DNA of 64,000 bases from NCBI GenBank assembly GCA_045599185.1, contig JAZRVO010000015.1, forward strand, positions 62,001-126,000, given 5' to 3'. The DNA is from UBA1240 sp045599185. Lineage in GTDB: Bacteria > Spirochaetota > Spirochaetia > Treponematales > Treponemataceae. A model generated the notes under the pieces. That model was not told where the DNA came from, made no database searches, and was given only the letters and a program-made list of their open reading frames with translations. This document shows positions 26,187 through 36,058 of this stretch, piece after piece. The position numbers were made by a program, and so were the translations under genes. Numbering within the stretch: position 1 is the first letter of the stretch; each line of letters begins with the position of its first letter.

Positions 26187-28250
26187 ATGCCTTTAAACAA
26201 TTTACCTTGCCCAAAAAACGGGGCAAAACTTGGTTTGTTTTTCAGTTTTGCGCAAAAAACATTAAGTGCCGTTTTGTGGGCACCCAAAGCCAGCAAAGTT
26301 GAACTTCGTCTGTACAAAAACACACGGCTGACAAAAAATACCGTTGAAAAACCACAAGATTCTTCTATCTATAATGAAAACATCGATTTTAATGCCACCG
26401 AACCTTTTACGGTTCAGCTTAAATTTTCTGCAAAAAACGGGCTTTGGCAAAAAAGCTGGAATGAAGCCCAGCTTTTAAACGATTTTGGCACTGCCGATTT
26501 AAGCGGCTGGTTTTACGAATATCTGGTTACCAACACCATCAATGGCCAAAGCGTTACCAGAAACTGCCTGGATCCTTATGCCTTTTCCATGACCGAATAC
26601 CGCAACGACGGCCAGAACTGCCTTGGCGCAATTATCGATTTTGATGACAGCCGCTTTTTAGTGCCGGTTGCAAAATGGCGAACAATTCAGCAGGCAAGGC
26701 AAAATGCCCTGAACCGCAGCAAGGTAATAATTTACGAAGTTTCGGTGCGTGATTTTACCATTTCGCCAAGCGCCTGCACAAAAGAAATGCCCGGCACTTA
26801 TCTTTCCTTCATTGAAAAAATACCGTATTTGAAGGAACTTGGCGTTACCCATGTTCAGTTAATGCCGGTGCAGAATTTTTACAACAATGACGAAAGCAAA
26901 AAAGATTTTGCCCGAACCCACGAAAACAGCAATTACAACTGGGGCTACGACCCGCACAATTATTTTTCGCCTGAAGGCTGGCTTGCAGCAAACAGCCGGA
27001 ACCCGTACCGGCGCATTCTGGAATTGCAGCAGCTGGTCAGTGCCCTGCACAATGCGGGGCTTAGGGTAATTCTGGACGTGGTTTACAATCACATGGCAAT
27101 CACAAGTTTTCTTGAAGACATTGTTCCCGGCTATTATTTCAGGCAGAACGACGACGGTTCGTTTATTGGCAATTCCGGCTGCGGCAACGACACGGCCAGC
27201 GAACGCCCGATGGTAAAAAAACTGATAATTGACAGTCTTGTTCATTGGGTAAACAACTACGATGTTGACGGTTTCCGTTTTGACCTTATGGGCCTGATTG
27301 AATCCAGCGTAATTTTGGACGGCTTAAAAGCCTGCCGCAAAATAAAAAAAGACATTCTTTTTATTGGCGAAGGCTGGAAAATGTACAGCGGAAAAAACGG
27401 CGTTGGAATGGATCAGAATTACATGCAGCAAACTGATCAAGTTGCCGTTTTTAATGACGAATTCCGTGATTTGGTGAAAGGCGGCGGCATGAACGAATAT
27501 GTGAAAGGCTTTGTCACCGGCGCAAGCGTTAACCTGATGCAGCTTTTTTACAATCATACCGGGCGGCCGCAAAAAAATTACACGGTCTGTCATCCTGCAA
27601 ACAATGTTCAGTATATTGCCGCCCACGACGGCTTAACCCTGCACGACAATATTTGCGTAAACTGCAATTTAAATGAAGACGATCCTACCCAGTGTGACGA
27701 ACTTTACAGGCGCATAAAGCTTGCCAATTTTCTGCTTTTAACAAGTCAGGGAATTGCGTTCATTCATTCCGGGCAGGAACGCGGAAGGACGAAACTTGCT
27801 GTTAGTACAAACAGTAAAAACATTGAACGGTTTTGTTTCGACAGTTACAACACGGCGGACAGCGTAAACGCTTTTAACTGGCAGTTCACCCAAAATCAGC
27901 AAAATCTCTTCTATTATACACGCAGTTTAATTGAATTCAGAAAGAATGCTGGAATTTTCAGTTTGGACAGCATTGAAAAAATTGAGCGTCTTACGCGCCC
28001 CGTTGAAAGCTTGTGGAAGGAACAGCTGCTGGTTTACGCCATAAAAGACAAGGGCAAAAACTGGTACATTATTGCAAACGGCGCACAAACCCAGGCAGAA
28101 ATACCGCTGGTTCTAAAAAATCCGCTTGTTTACGCCGACACAACTGGCGCGTGCCTTATACCTTTTGCCGTGCCGAGCGGCATCAGTTTTGAGGAAAAAG
28201 GTATAACTGTTGCGCCGCTTTCGGCCTTTATTGTTACCGGCAAAGTATGA
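26187..28250 (+). CDS. pulA: Type I pullulanase / glycogen debranching enzyme
   Basis: This 687-residue GH13 enzyme hydrolyses alpha-1,6 branches in pullulan, starch or glycogen. The N-terminal CBM48-like domain contains FSFAQKTLSAVLWAPKASKV. The pullulanase signature YNWGYDP is present. GH13 regions are ILDVVYNH (I), GFRFDLMG with the nucleophile Asp (II), FIGEGW with the acid/base Glu (III) and YIAAHDGLTLHDN (IV). There is no signal peptide, so the enzyme is probably cytoplasmic and acts on glycogen or imported dextrins. No ribosome-binding site is visible. Confidence 0.9.
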   Translation: MPLNNLPCPKNGAKLGLFFSFAQKTLSAVLWAPKASKVELRLYKNTRLTKNTVEKPQDSSIYNENIDFNATEPFTVQLKFSAKNGLWQKSWNEAQLLNDFGTADLSGWFYEYLVTNTINGQSVTRNCLDPYAFSMTEYRNDGQNCLGAIIDFDDSRFLVPVAKWRTIQQARQNALNRSKVIIYEVSVRDFTISPSACTKEMPGTYLSFIEKIPYLKELGVTHVQLMPVQNFYNNDESKKDFARTHENSNYNWGYDPHNYFSPEGWLAANSRNPYRRILELQQLVSALHNAGLRVILDVVYNHMAITSFLEDIVPGYYFRQNDDGSFIGNSGCGNDTASERPMVKKLIIDSLVHWVNNYDVDGFRFDLMGLIESSVILDGLKACRKIKKDILFIGEGWKMYSGKNGVGMDQNYMQQTDQVAVFNDEFRDLVKGGGMNEYVKGFVTGASVNLMQLFYNHTGRPQKNYTVCHPANNVQYIAAHDGLTLHDNICVNCNLNEDDPTQCDELYRRIKLANFLLLTSQGIAFIHSGQERGRTKLAVSTNSKNIERFCFDSYNTADSVNAFNWQFTQNQQNLFYYTRSLIEFRKNAGIFSLDSIEKIERLTRPVESLWKEQLLVYAIKDKGKNWYIIANGAQTQAEIPLVLKNPLVYADTTGACLIPFAVPSGISFEEKGITVAPLSAFIVTGKV

Positions 28251-28391
28251 AAATGCAGAATGCACAAAATGTTTGAAGTTTTATTGTTTTTTCAATAGAC
28301 TGTCTTTGCAAAAGCATAAAGTCATTTATTGCATTTTGCCGTGGAAATTCTGTATGTTTCTGTAAATCTTTTCAATAAAAGGAAAAAATAC

Positions 28392-29150
28392 ATGATAGCT
28401 GTATTTGTAAACTGTGGTGCTGTAATTTTAGGCTCGGTTATCGGGCTTTTGTTCAGCAGAAAAATCAGCAAGGAATTGTCGAATATTGTGCAGGCCGGTG
28501 CCGGCGTTGTAACGATGGTAATTGGTCTGCAAATGGCATTTACTTACAAAAGCGTCATTATTCTTACGCTTTCAATAATTTTAGGCGGCATCATCGGTTC
28601 GTGGTGGGACATTGACGGAAAAATTCTGGCCTTGGGCAAGTTTCTGGAAGCCAAATTTGACAGACCGGCAAACAAAAAGCAGAACGAAATGGCAGAAACT
28701 GAAAATGCTGAAGAAAATGCCAGCGCCGGAAACGAACCGAAATTCAATTTTGCCTATGCTTTTTTGAATTCTTCCGTGCTTTTCTGCGTTGGTGCAATGG
28801 CGATTATCGGTTCTTTTAAGGCCGGAATTGACAAGGACTATACGCTTATTTACACAAAATCAATTCTGGACGGTTTTATGGCGATAGTTTTTGCTGCGGC
28901 CATGGGACCGGGAACGGTTTTTTCGGCACTTTCAATTTTTGTGTACCAGGGGCTTTTAACTCTGGCTTCTACCTGGATTGAACCTTTGATAAACGAAACG
29001 ATTCTTACTGAAATTTCAGCATGCGGCGGTGCAATGATTGTAATGATTGGTATTAACCTTTTGCAGCTGCGCCACTTAAAAACGGCAAACTACCTGCCGG
29101 GGATAATTATTGCTGCTTTGCTGGTTCCGCTTATGGCTTTATTTGCATAA
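28392..29150 (+). CDS. DUF554 family membrane protein
   Basis: This 252-residue integral membrane protein matches DUF554 (YdfK-like). It opens with FVNCGAVILGSVIGLLF, continues with GAGVVTMVIGLQM and GGIIGSWWDID, and ends in hydrophobic helices containing CGGAMIVMIGINLL. A polar Glu/Ala-rich loop (about 105-125) separates the two membrane halves. Its transport role is unknown. AAAGGAA lies 7 nt before the ATG at 28392, which I prefer to the upstream in-frame ATG at 28329. Confidence 0.85.
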   Translation: MIAVFVNCGAVILGSVIGLLFSRKISKELSNIVQAGAGVVTMVIGLQMAFTYKSVIILTLSIILGGIIGSWWDIDGKILALGKFLEAKFDRPANKKQNEMAETENAEENASAGNEPKFNFAYAFLNSSVLFCVGAMAIIGSFKAGIDKDYTLIYTKSILDGFMAIVFAAAMGPGTVFSALSIFVYQGLLTLASTWIEPLINETILTEISACGGAMIVMIGINLLQLRHLKTANYLPGIIIAALLVPLMALFA

Positions 29151-29232
29151 TGGTGGTAAAATAAACCGTACGTTTATTTTAAACGGGCGCTAGATTATTT
29201 TTAGCGATTTTATAATCCAACAAGAGGTTTTT

Positions 29233-31074
29233 ATGTTTGTAATGGATGAAAGTAAAGAGAAAAAAAGCTTTACTTTTAAACACTCAGTTTCTAACCGTAT
29301 TATGTCTTGTATTGCTATTGCGCTGCCGGTAATTGTTTTTGTAATGATTATCACCTGTTATTTTGCTACCCGCAGCACTTTGAATAACTATTTCAGGCAG
29401 CAATTGGAAGTAAAGCAGACTATTGTTGAATTTGAAATGCAGAAAGATCAGGCACAGCTTATAAGCCTTGGCTATTCTTTGGCTGATAATTTTGGCGCAA
29501 ACTGGGATCGTTTTATTGAAAACGACGAAATTCCGGCACTTTTGAACGATTTGATAGAATCGAACGGTGCAGAAGCTTTTACCGTTTATGACCGGAATCT
29601 TTCAATCGTCGGTTCGGCAGGAATGAAAGATTTTTTACCGCCGGTTGATGCGGTAAACAAGGTTCTTGCTGGCGGCAGTTTTGTTGATTATGTAAAAATG
29701 TCTGGCAACATAGTTTCTATTTGCGGCGTGCCGGTGCGCAGCAACAACCGCATTAATGGTGCTGTTTTTGCAATGCGCCGCATTACAAGTGAAGAATTTT
29801 GTTCCAACATTAAAACCGTTACGGACTGCCAGTTTACAATGTTTGATAAATACACCCGCATCGTTACAACTTTGGACGGCATGAAAGGCACTGTAATCAG
29901 CGACACGGCTTTGCTTGATTCCGTACTGAAAACCGGCGAAAGTCAGACTACCGAAGCTTTGCTTGGCAAGCAGACCTGCATTTGCCTGTATTTCCCTGTG
30001 CTTAATGCCAGCGGCAAGCCAATTGAAGTTTTCTTCTTGGGCTTTGACATTGGCATTCGCGCAACGATTGTAAGAAAACTTATTGGTTCAATGCTGCCAA
30101 ACGCTTTAGTTTTAATGCTGCTTATGGAAGCAATTATGGTTCTTGTAATCCTTAACCCTATGCTCCGCAAACCGCTGATGAAACTGAACGGCGCAGTTCA
30201 AAACCTTGCTTCCGGTGATGCAGACCTTTCCATGCGCCTTGAACACAAAGGCAAAACCGAATTTGCACAGATTGCCGGAAACATCAACGTGTTTATTGCT
30301 ACTTTGCAGGGCATTGTGCAGCAGATACGCGACACGGCTTTAAAAGTTCAGGGCGAAAGCGAACAAATCAGAATGTCCAGCCAGAGCGTTTCTACAGGTG
30401 CGGCAAGTCAGGCAGCTTCTACCGAAGAAATGTCTGCAACAATTGAACAGATGACTTCAAACATTCGCCAGACTGCCGAAAACGCAATGCAGACTGACCA
30501 GCTTGCCAAAACCGTTAACGCAAACAGCAAGGCTGGCGGCGAATCTGTCAGTCAGGCGGTTGAAGCAATTAAGCACATTGCAGAAAAAATTAATATTATT
30601 GAAGATATTGCAAGCCAGACAAACCTGCTGGCCTTAAATGCGGCAATTGAAGCGGCGCGCGCCGGAGAAAGCGGAAAGGGTTTTGCCGTAGTTGCAAGCG
30701 AAATTAGAAAACTTGCGGAACGGAGTCAGGCCGCCGCGGCGGAAATCAGCCAGCTTTCTTCTGACACTGTGCAGGTTGCAGAAAATGCTGACCAGATGAT
30801 TGCAAAAGTTATTCCTTCAATTGAACAGACAGCCGTTTTGATTGAAGAAATTGCAACTGCCGCCCGTGAGCAGGACAGCGGTGCACAGCAGGTTTCTGCC
30901 GCAATTGTTTCACTCGATACGGTTGTTCAGCAAAATGCGTCGGCTTCTGAAGAAATGGCAGCAATGGCGGCAACGCTTTCTGACGAAGCAGAAAGGCTTG
31001 TTGAAATTATCAGTGTGTTTAACATTGAAGAAAATGCTGAAAACAAGGTAAAAGGTTATATTGAATATAATTAA
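29233..31074 (+). CDS. Methyl-accepting chemotaxis protein (canonical tip)
   Basis: This 613-residue receptor has a first membrane helix near 25-47, a periplasmic sensing domain of about 235 residues, a second helix near 285-305, a HAMP-like linker and a signalling domain. Its hairpin tip is canonical: IASQTNLLALNAAIEAARAGE followed by GFAVVASEIRKLAERS. It should therefore dock with an ordinary CheA-CheW array, unlike the receptors at 34205 and 61697. No ligand can be assigned. AAGAGG precedes the ATG. Confidence 0.88.
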   Translation: MFVMDESKEKKSFTFKHSVSNRIMSCIAIALPVIVFVMIITCYFATRSTLNNYFRQQLEVKQTIVEFEMQKDQAQLISLGYSLADNFGANWDRFIENDEIPALLNDLIESNGAEAFTVYDRNLSIVGSAGMKDFLPPVDAVNKVLAGGSFVDYVKMSGNIVSICGVPVRSNNRINGAVFAMRRITSEEFCSNIKTVTDCQFTMFDKYTRIVTTLDGMKGTVISDTALLDSVLKTGESQTTEALLGKQTCICLYFPVLNASGKPIEVFFLGFDIGIRATIVRKLIGSMLPNALVLMLLMEAIMVLVILNPMLRKPLMKLNGAVQNLASGDADLSMRLEHKGKTEFAQIAGNINVFIATLQGIVQQIRDTALKVQGESEQIRMSSQSVSTGAASQAASTEEMSATIEQMTSNIRQTAENAMQTDQLAKTVNANSKAGGESVSQAVEAIKHIAEKINIIEDIASQTNLLALNAAIEAARAGESGKGFAVVASEIRKLAERSQAAAAEISQLSSDTVQVAENADQMIAKVIPSIEQTAVLIEEIATAAREQDSGAQQVSAAIVSLDTVVQQNASASEEMAAMAATLSDEAERLVEIISVFNIEENAENKVKGYIEYN

Positions 31075-31097
31075 CTTTATTGATTGAAAGCAGGAAG

Positions 31098-31138
31098 CAT
31101 CAAAGCTGAATTAAACATTTGGCTTTGATGTTTTTTTT
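31098..31138 (+). terminator. Intrinsic terminator after the chemoreceptor
   Basis: CATCAAAGC pairs with GCTTTGATG and is followed by eight Ts. Confidence 0.82.
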
Positions 31139-31283
31139 ATTTACGTTTCTTTTCAGCCCGAAAGCACGGCAAAAACCATAAGCTTTTTTGCTTCAGAGAG
31201 CTTTAGTTTTGTCATGTTTTTTTCTATAAGGTTCAATTTCGAGTTTTCTATAAAAGGCCAAAAGACATTTATTAATTGTGCCA

Positions 31284-31351
31284 AAAACAGCCGCAGACAA
31301 ACACGCCCACGAAAAAAAATACGCCGTGCGTATGTACAAGTCTTTTTTTGT
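31284..31351. repeat. Hairpin-forming interspersed repeat, copy A
   Basis: The core AATACGCCGTGCGTATG (ATACGC/GCGTAT stem) at 31318-31334 is flanked by an A-run and T-run. It recurs almost identically at 34050-34070. The whole 31139-31649 interval has no convincing gene. The short minus-strand frame across it looks like a by-product of the repeat. Confidence 0.65.
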
Positions 31352-31649
31352 ACCCATGCTCTGATGCAAGGTACAGTTTTCGTTAAAACTGTACTTTGTG
31401 CCTAAACCAATTTCAGTTACAGAAAATGCATTTAGCACAAGCGGGGGACTGTCGAATGGCTGTTTTGGAACCATTTTATAAAAACTCGACATTTGACCTA
31501 TAAATATAAAAAAAGGACAAAGTCAAGATTTTGCGTTAGCATAATTCAACTTCGCCCTTTTTGTTCCTGAATATTTTGTCCGTGTTATTCCATTATTTGG
31601 GTGCGCTGCCGTTTAAAAGCCCACACCCAAATGGCAGAAAACTTAAGCA

Positions 31650-33707
31650 TCAATAAATGCTGCCTAATCCGCCCGGCTTAACTTGAAAATGGCTGAATTC
31701 CATACTGAAGGATGCGCGGCCCTGAGTAACGGAACGCAGGCTGGTAGAAAAACCGAACATTTTTGCCATCGGCGACTGAGCGTGGATAACTTCCGTTGAA
31801 GGCTTGCTTTCCAGGCTGGAAATAATTCCGCCTCTCTGGGTAACCTGACTCATGGCATCGCCAACAAATTCTTTCGGACACAAAATGTCAAGGTTCATAA
31901 CTGGTTCCAAAAGTTCCGGGCTTGCTTTGCGGCACGCGTTGTCAAAAGCGGCAACGGCACAGGCTTCAAAAGCAAATGTGCTGGCTGTAAGTTCGTCATA
32001 TTTAACGTCAGTAACAGTTACTTTTACGTCTGCACACATGTAGCCGTACTGAATGCCCGAAGCAAAACTGTTGGTAATGCCGCTTTTAATGGCATCAAGA
32101 ATTTCTTCAGGAATTTCCGTGCTGCGGCCGGCGGCGTAAATATATTCATTTCCCTGACCGCGTTCAGCAGGTTCAACCTTAATGGTAAGGCCTGCCGTAT
32201 TTTCTTTACCGCCGATTGTTTTTTCAAATGTTTCGCTGTGTTCGGCGGTGGCAGTAATAGATTCGCGGTAAGTAACCTGCGGCGCACCAATGCGTGCTTC
32301 AACCTTAAAGTCGTCCTTCATGCGTGTTGCAAGCACGTCAATGTGCAGTTCGCCCATACCCGAAATAATTACCTGACCAGTTTCGGAATCTTCCCGGCTT
32401 GTAAAGGTCGGGTCTTCGCGTGAAAGAATCTGCAAAGTTTCGGTAAGTTTGTCCTTTTCAGAAAGGCTTGCCGGTTCAATTGCAACTGAAATAACCGGTT
32501 CCGGGAAATGCATGTCTTCAAGCAGAACCGGGTAGCTTTCATTTGAAAGTGTATCGCCGGTTTGGGCAAGTTTCAGGCCGATGAATACGGCAATGTCACC
32601 GGCTTCAACGCTTTCAACTGCTTCGCTTTTATTTGAATGCATACGCAAAATGCGGTTTACGCGTTCGCGCTTCTTTTTACCAACATTAAACACCTGTTCG
32701 CCGGTTTTTATTTTGCCTGCGTACATGCGCACATAGCAAAGCGCACCCATTTCCCGGTCATACTGAATTTTAAATACCAGCCCAACTGGTGCTTTGGCGT
32801 CCGGGTTGCAGCTGATTTCTATATTTTCTTCCTTTTTAACGTGCAGGGCTGTTGCAGGAGGAACTTCCGTAGGGCAGGGCAGATAATCAATTACTGCGTC
32901 AATCAGCGGCTGCACGGCACAGTTCTTGCGGGCACTTCCGCACAAAAACGGCACAATTTCCCGGTTAATGGTGCGGCGGCGAATTTCTGCCTTAATCTGG
33001 TCAACGGAAACTTCTTCGCCCATCAGATAAAGTTCTGCAAGTTCATCGTTGCCGCCGCAGATTTCGTCCAAAAGTTTTTCGCGCCATTCTTTAGCCTGTT
33101 CAAGGCGGCTGGCATCAATTTCGCTTTCAATAATTGTTTCGCCTTCGTCTGCCGGGTCAAAGCGGTATTCCTTCATTTTCAAAAGGTCAATTACGCCTTC
33201 AAAATTGCTTTCTGCGCCAATCGGAACTTGCAGGGCAACCGGCAGTGCCCCGAATTTTTCACGCACGTCGTCCATTGCGCCAAAAAAATCGGCACCAATG
33301 CGATCCATTTTGTTTACAAAACAGATGCGCGGTACGTGGTAAGTGTCGGCCTGCCGCCATACGGTTTCGGTTTGTGGCTGTACGCCGCCAACTGCACACA
33401 AAACGGCAACTGCACCGTCCAGAACGCGCAAAGAACGTTCTACTTCAGCGGTAAAGTCTACGTGGCCTGGCGTGTCGATAAGGTTTATCTGGTAATTTTT
33501 CCAGTAAGTTGTAGTTGCGGCGCTGCAAATGGTAATTCCGCGTTCCTGTTCCTGCTGCATCCAGTCCATGGTTGCTGCACCATCATCAATTTCACCAATG
33601 CGGTGAATCTTTCCGGTATAATAAAGAATACGTTCGGAAGTTGTGGTTTTTCCGGCGTCGATGTGCGCCATAATTCCAATGTTTCGCATTTTTTGCAAAT
33701 CTGGCAT
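31650..33707 (-). CDS. fusA: Elongation factor G
   Basis: This 685-residue translation GTPase moves tRNA and mRNA through the ribosome or assists recycling. G-motifs are AHIDAGKTT (G1), the RGITI switch (G2), DTPGH (G3) and NKMD (G4). Domains II-V follow, including GELHIDVL and the C-terminal RASFSMEFSHFQ. The start at 33707 has GGAG 7 nt upstream. Spirochaetes often carry two EF-G proteins with divided translocation and recycling roles, and which one this is cannot be decided here. It is monocistronic, without neighbouring str-operon genes. Confidence 0.92.
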   Translation of the reverse strand: MPDLQKMRNIGIMAHIDAGKTTTSERILYYTGKIHRIGEIDDGAATMDWMQQEQERGITICSAATTTYWKNYQINLIDTPGHVDFTAEVERSLRVLDGAVAVLCAVGGVQPQTETVWRQADTYHVPRICFVNKMDRIGADFFGAMDDVREKFGALPVALQVPIGAESNFEGVIDLLKMKEYRFDPADEGETIIESEIDASRLEQAKEWREKLLDEICGGNDELAELYLMGEEVSVDQIKAEIRRRTINREIVPFLCGSARKNCAVQPLIDAVIDYLPCPTEVPPATALHVKKEENIEISCNPDAKAPVGLVFKIQYDREMGALCYVRMYAGKIKTGEQVFNVGKKKRERVNRILRMHSNKSEAVESVEAGDIAVFIGLKLAQTGDTLSNESYPVLLEDMHFPEPVISVAIEPASLSEKDKLTETLQILSREDPTFTSREDSETGQVIISGMGELHIDVLATRMKDDFKVEARIGAPQVTYRESITATAEHSETFEKTIGGKENTAGLTIKVEPAERGQGNEYIYAAGRSTEIPEEILDAIKSGITNSFASGIQYGYMCADVKVTVTDVKYDELTASTFAFEACAVAAFDNACRKASPELLEPVMNLDILCPKEFVGDAMSQVTQRGGIISSLESKPSTEVIHAQSPMAKMFGFSTSLRSVTQGRASFSMEFSHFQVKPGGLGSIY

Positions 33708-34025
33708 ATTTTTCTCCAAGCACCTTCAGCGCAGTGCGCAAAGGCACAAAAATTACAATTTAATAGAAGAATATTGAATATTTTAGCTAAAAACGCCAGT
33801 TTACTCAACATGGCAATGCTGCTGCCGCAGGTTTAATAAATTTGCCGGTTTCATAAAAAAATTCAGCCATACAATTGAAAAAACAGAAAAACGGCCATTT
33901 TTCAGCATGAACCGGCCCAAATTAAATGTTTTGTGAAAAAAAAATATACTTCGGCCAAATATAACTAGCCTGAACTTAGAGTTTTAAATAATTGCCTGAA
34001 AAATGCATGATGATTAAAAAAAAGC

Positions 34026-34092
34026 AACCGCATGGCAGCACAGACACGAAAAAAATACGCCGTGCGTATGCACAATTCTTTTTTTTCGTGGC
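34026..34092. repeat. Hairpin-forming interspersed repeat, copy B
   Basis: The same AATACGCCGTGCGTATG core as copy A lies inside an 11-bp outer stem, CACGAAAAAAA with TTTTTTTCGTG (34045-34091). It lies in the 33708-34204 gap upstream of the chemosensory operon. Apart from this repeat and the promoter, I see nothing coding there. Confidence 0.65.
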
Positions 34093-34167
34093 AGAGGCAG
34101 CCTGAAGGTTGTTTTTCGTATATTTTTCAAGCTGCACATTCGGGCTAACAATTTTTATATTTTTCGT

Positions 34168-34196
34168 TTGCGTTTACGAATTTATGAAGTTATAAT
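34168..34196 (+). promoter_or_regulatory. Near-leaderless promoter of the chemosensory operon
   Basis: TTGCGT (34168-34173), a 17-nt spacer and a perfect TATAAT (34191-34196) are followed by 8 nt and the ATG at 34205. No ribosome-binding site fits between. Confidence 0.65.
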
Positions 34197-34204
34197 TTTT
34201 GTAT

Positions 34205-36058
34205 ATGAAGCAGACCGGTAAAAATAAGAAAAAAACAATTTCTGCAACAAGCATTCTTGGCATTATGCAGCTGGTTTTGTTTGTTGTCATGGCTTTTATT
34301 ATTGCCAAAAAGGTTTTTGTCAGCGTTACTACCAGCGTAACGGAATCCATTCAGGCAAAAGCCGAAAAACAGGCATTAACGGTAGAAAAATCTTTTGCCG
34401 GTATTGTTGACACCACAAAAGACCTTTCCTCTTCTGTATCAACAATTTTCCGTGCTTCGCAAGACGAACAGAAATACCTTTTAAACACACTTTTGTATAA
34501 TGCAGTGGTAACCGGCAATTATGAATCTGTCTGGGTTGTTACCGAACCTGGTGTTTTTGGCAAAAAGCAGGGCTTCTGCTACGTAATCGATTCCGAAACC
34601 GGCAAACCCGTAAAAGACGTTGTTCTGGAACTTGACAGCGACTGGTACTTTAAAGGCATCAATTCGGAAAAAACAATGGTTGATGAAGAAATTGACCTTG
34701 ATACGATTGACGGCGAGCTGTTTTTAATGACTTCAGCCTATTCGCGCATTGTGGATTCTCGCGGTAAAATTATTGGTTTGGCCGGAATTGATGTAACTTT
34801 GAACAATTTAAGCCAGATGATTAGCGGTGAAGCAATTTACAAGGGTTCAAAAATTTCACTCATCAATTCAATGGGTAAAATTCTTGCAACTGACGGCGAC
34901 CAGAACCTTGAAGACGTTTTTTATCTTTATGAAGAAAATCCGGAATATTTTAATAGAACTAAAGCCGACGGTGCGGTTTCTTTTCAGAACGGCGAAAACA
35001 TTACCACAATTGTGCCACTTGAATATGATGAATGCGGAAATGTATGGCACATTGTTGTTGACACGCCCGTTAAAAATGCCATTGTGCCGGCAAAACGGCT
35101 GATGATTTTTATTGTTGTCTGCTTTTTGATTTACCTTACAATTCTTACAGCCGGAAATACCAAAATAATTCTTGCTTCAATGAAAACCCGCAAGACGGAA
35201 CAGCAGATTGGTGCAAAGCTGGCTGAAGAAATACAGAATCTTGTGGTTTCGGCAAAGGAAACCTCGGCGACAAGTCAGGACCAGAGCGCGGCTGTTAAGG
35301 AAATTGTTGCAACGATGGAAGACACCAACGAGCTTTCCAAAAATATTTCTGCAAAAATTGAAGATGTAAGTGCCGTTGCCGGAAAAACAACCGACGATGT
35401 AGACGGCAGCAGCGGTTCGCTTAACCTGAACATGGCAAAACTTGAAGAAATTTCTGCTGCAAACGACGACACGATTGAAGGCATAAAAAAGCTTAGTACC
35501 GAAATTGACGGCATTTGGGACATTGTTACGATGATTACAAGTGTTGCCGATCAGGCAAAAATTATTGCGTTTAATGCGGAACTTGAAGCTGCAAGTGCAG
35601 GCGAAGCCGGTAAAAACTTCCACATCGTTGCTTCGGAAATCAGGCGGCTGGCAGACGGAATTATTGACAGTACCAAAGAAATTAAAGCCCGCATTTCCGG
35701 CATTCAGAATTCTTCGGATGCGCTTATTCTTGCCAGCGAAAGCGGTACTGTAAAAGTTGAAGAAGGAATTGCCGCTGCAAAGGAACTGGAAGAACGTTTT
35801 GCAAGCATAAAAAACGCCGCAGAAATTACGGAAACTTCCGCAAAAGATATTTCCGTAATTATTCAGCAGCAAAGTGCCGCAAGTGCCCAGATTCTTGTTG
35901 CAATCAAGCAAATTTCCGCCGGTGTTGAAAATTTTTCTATGGCAACGGAAAGCATTTCTTCTACTTCTGAAAATTTGAAGACAATCGCAGATGAATTAAC
36001 AAGCAGTCAGAAGAAAAACAGCATGACTGAAACTGAAAACGATAAAGCAGGTGAATAA
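34205..36058 (+). CDS. Chemoreceptor with divergent signalling tip (operon receptor)
   Basis: This 617-residue receptor has a first membrane helix near 15-35, a Cache-like periplasmic domain with the late strand pattern IIGLAGIDVTL, a second helix near 300-320 and a coiled-coil signalling domain. The tip is not canonical. In place of QTNLLALNAAIEAARAGE it has QAKIIAFNAELEAASAGE, followed by GKNFHIVASEIRRLAD. The arginine that normally follows the tip alanines, important for CheW contact, is serine. The same variant occurs in the receptor at 61697. It leads a seven-gene operon and its stop overlaps the CheW start by 1 nt. Confidence 0.88.
   Translation: MKQTGKNKKKTISATSILGIMQLVLFVVMAFIIAKKVFVSVTTSVTESIQAKAEKQALTVEKSFAGIVDTTKDLSSSVSTIFRASQDEQKYLLNTLLYNAVVTGNYESVWVVTEPGVFGKKQGFCYVIDSETGKPVKDVVLELDSDWYFKGINSEKTMVDEEIDLDTIDGELFLMTSAYSRIVDSRGKIIGLAGIDVTLNNLSQMISGEAIYKGSKISLINSMGKILATDGDQNLEDVFYLYEENPEYFNRTKADGAVSFQNGENITTIVPLEYDECGNVWHIVVDTPVKNAIVPAKRLMIFIVVCFLIYLTILTAGNTKIILASMKTRKTEQQIGAKLAEEIQNLVVSAKETSATSQDQSAAVKEIVATMEDTNELSKNISAKIEDVSAVAGKTTDDVDGSSGSLNLNMAKLEEISAANDDTIEGIKKLSTEIDGIWDIVTMITSVADQAKIIAFNAELEAASAGEAGKNFHIVASEIRRLADGIIDSTKEIKARISGIQNSSDALILASESGTVKVEEGIAAAKELEERFASIKNAAEITETSAKDISVIIQQQSAASAQILVAIKQISAGVENFSMATESISSTSENLKTIADELTSSQKKNSMTETENDKAGE

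Noticed and set aside
31193..31492. A 99-codon minus-strand frame after the chemoreceptor
   Set aside because: Its central part is the interspersed repeat, with no ribosome-binding site and no family pattern.
32637..33836. A 399-codon open frame on the plus strand
   Set aside because: It lies antisense to the well-supported EF-G gene and has a Cys/Phe/Asn-rich composition typical of shadow frames.
35177..35911. A 244-codon frame antisense to the chemoreceptor
   Set aside because: Composition is Cys/Phe/Asn-rich with no family pattern, and the sense frame is clearly a receptor.
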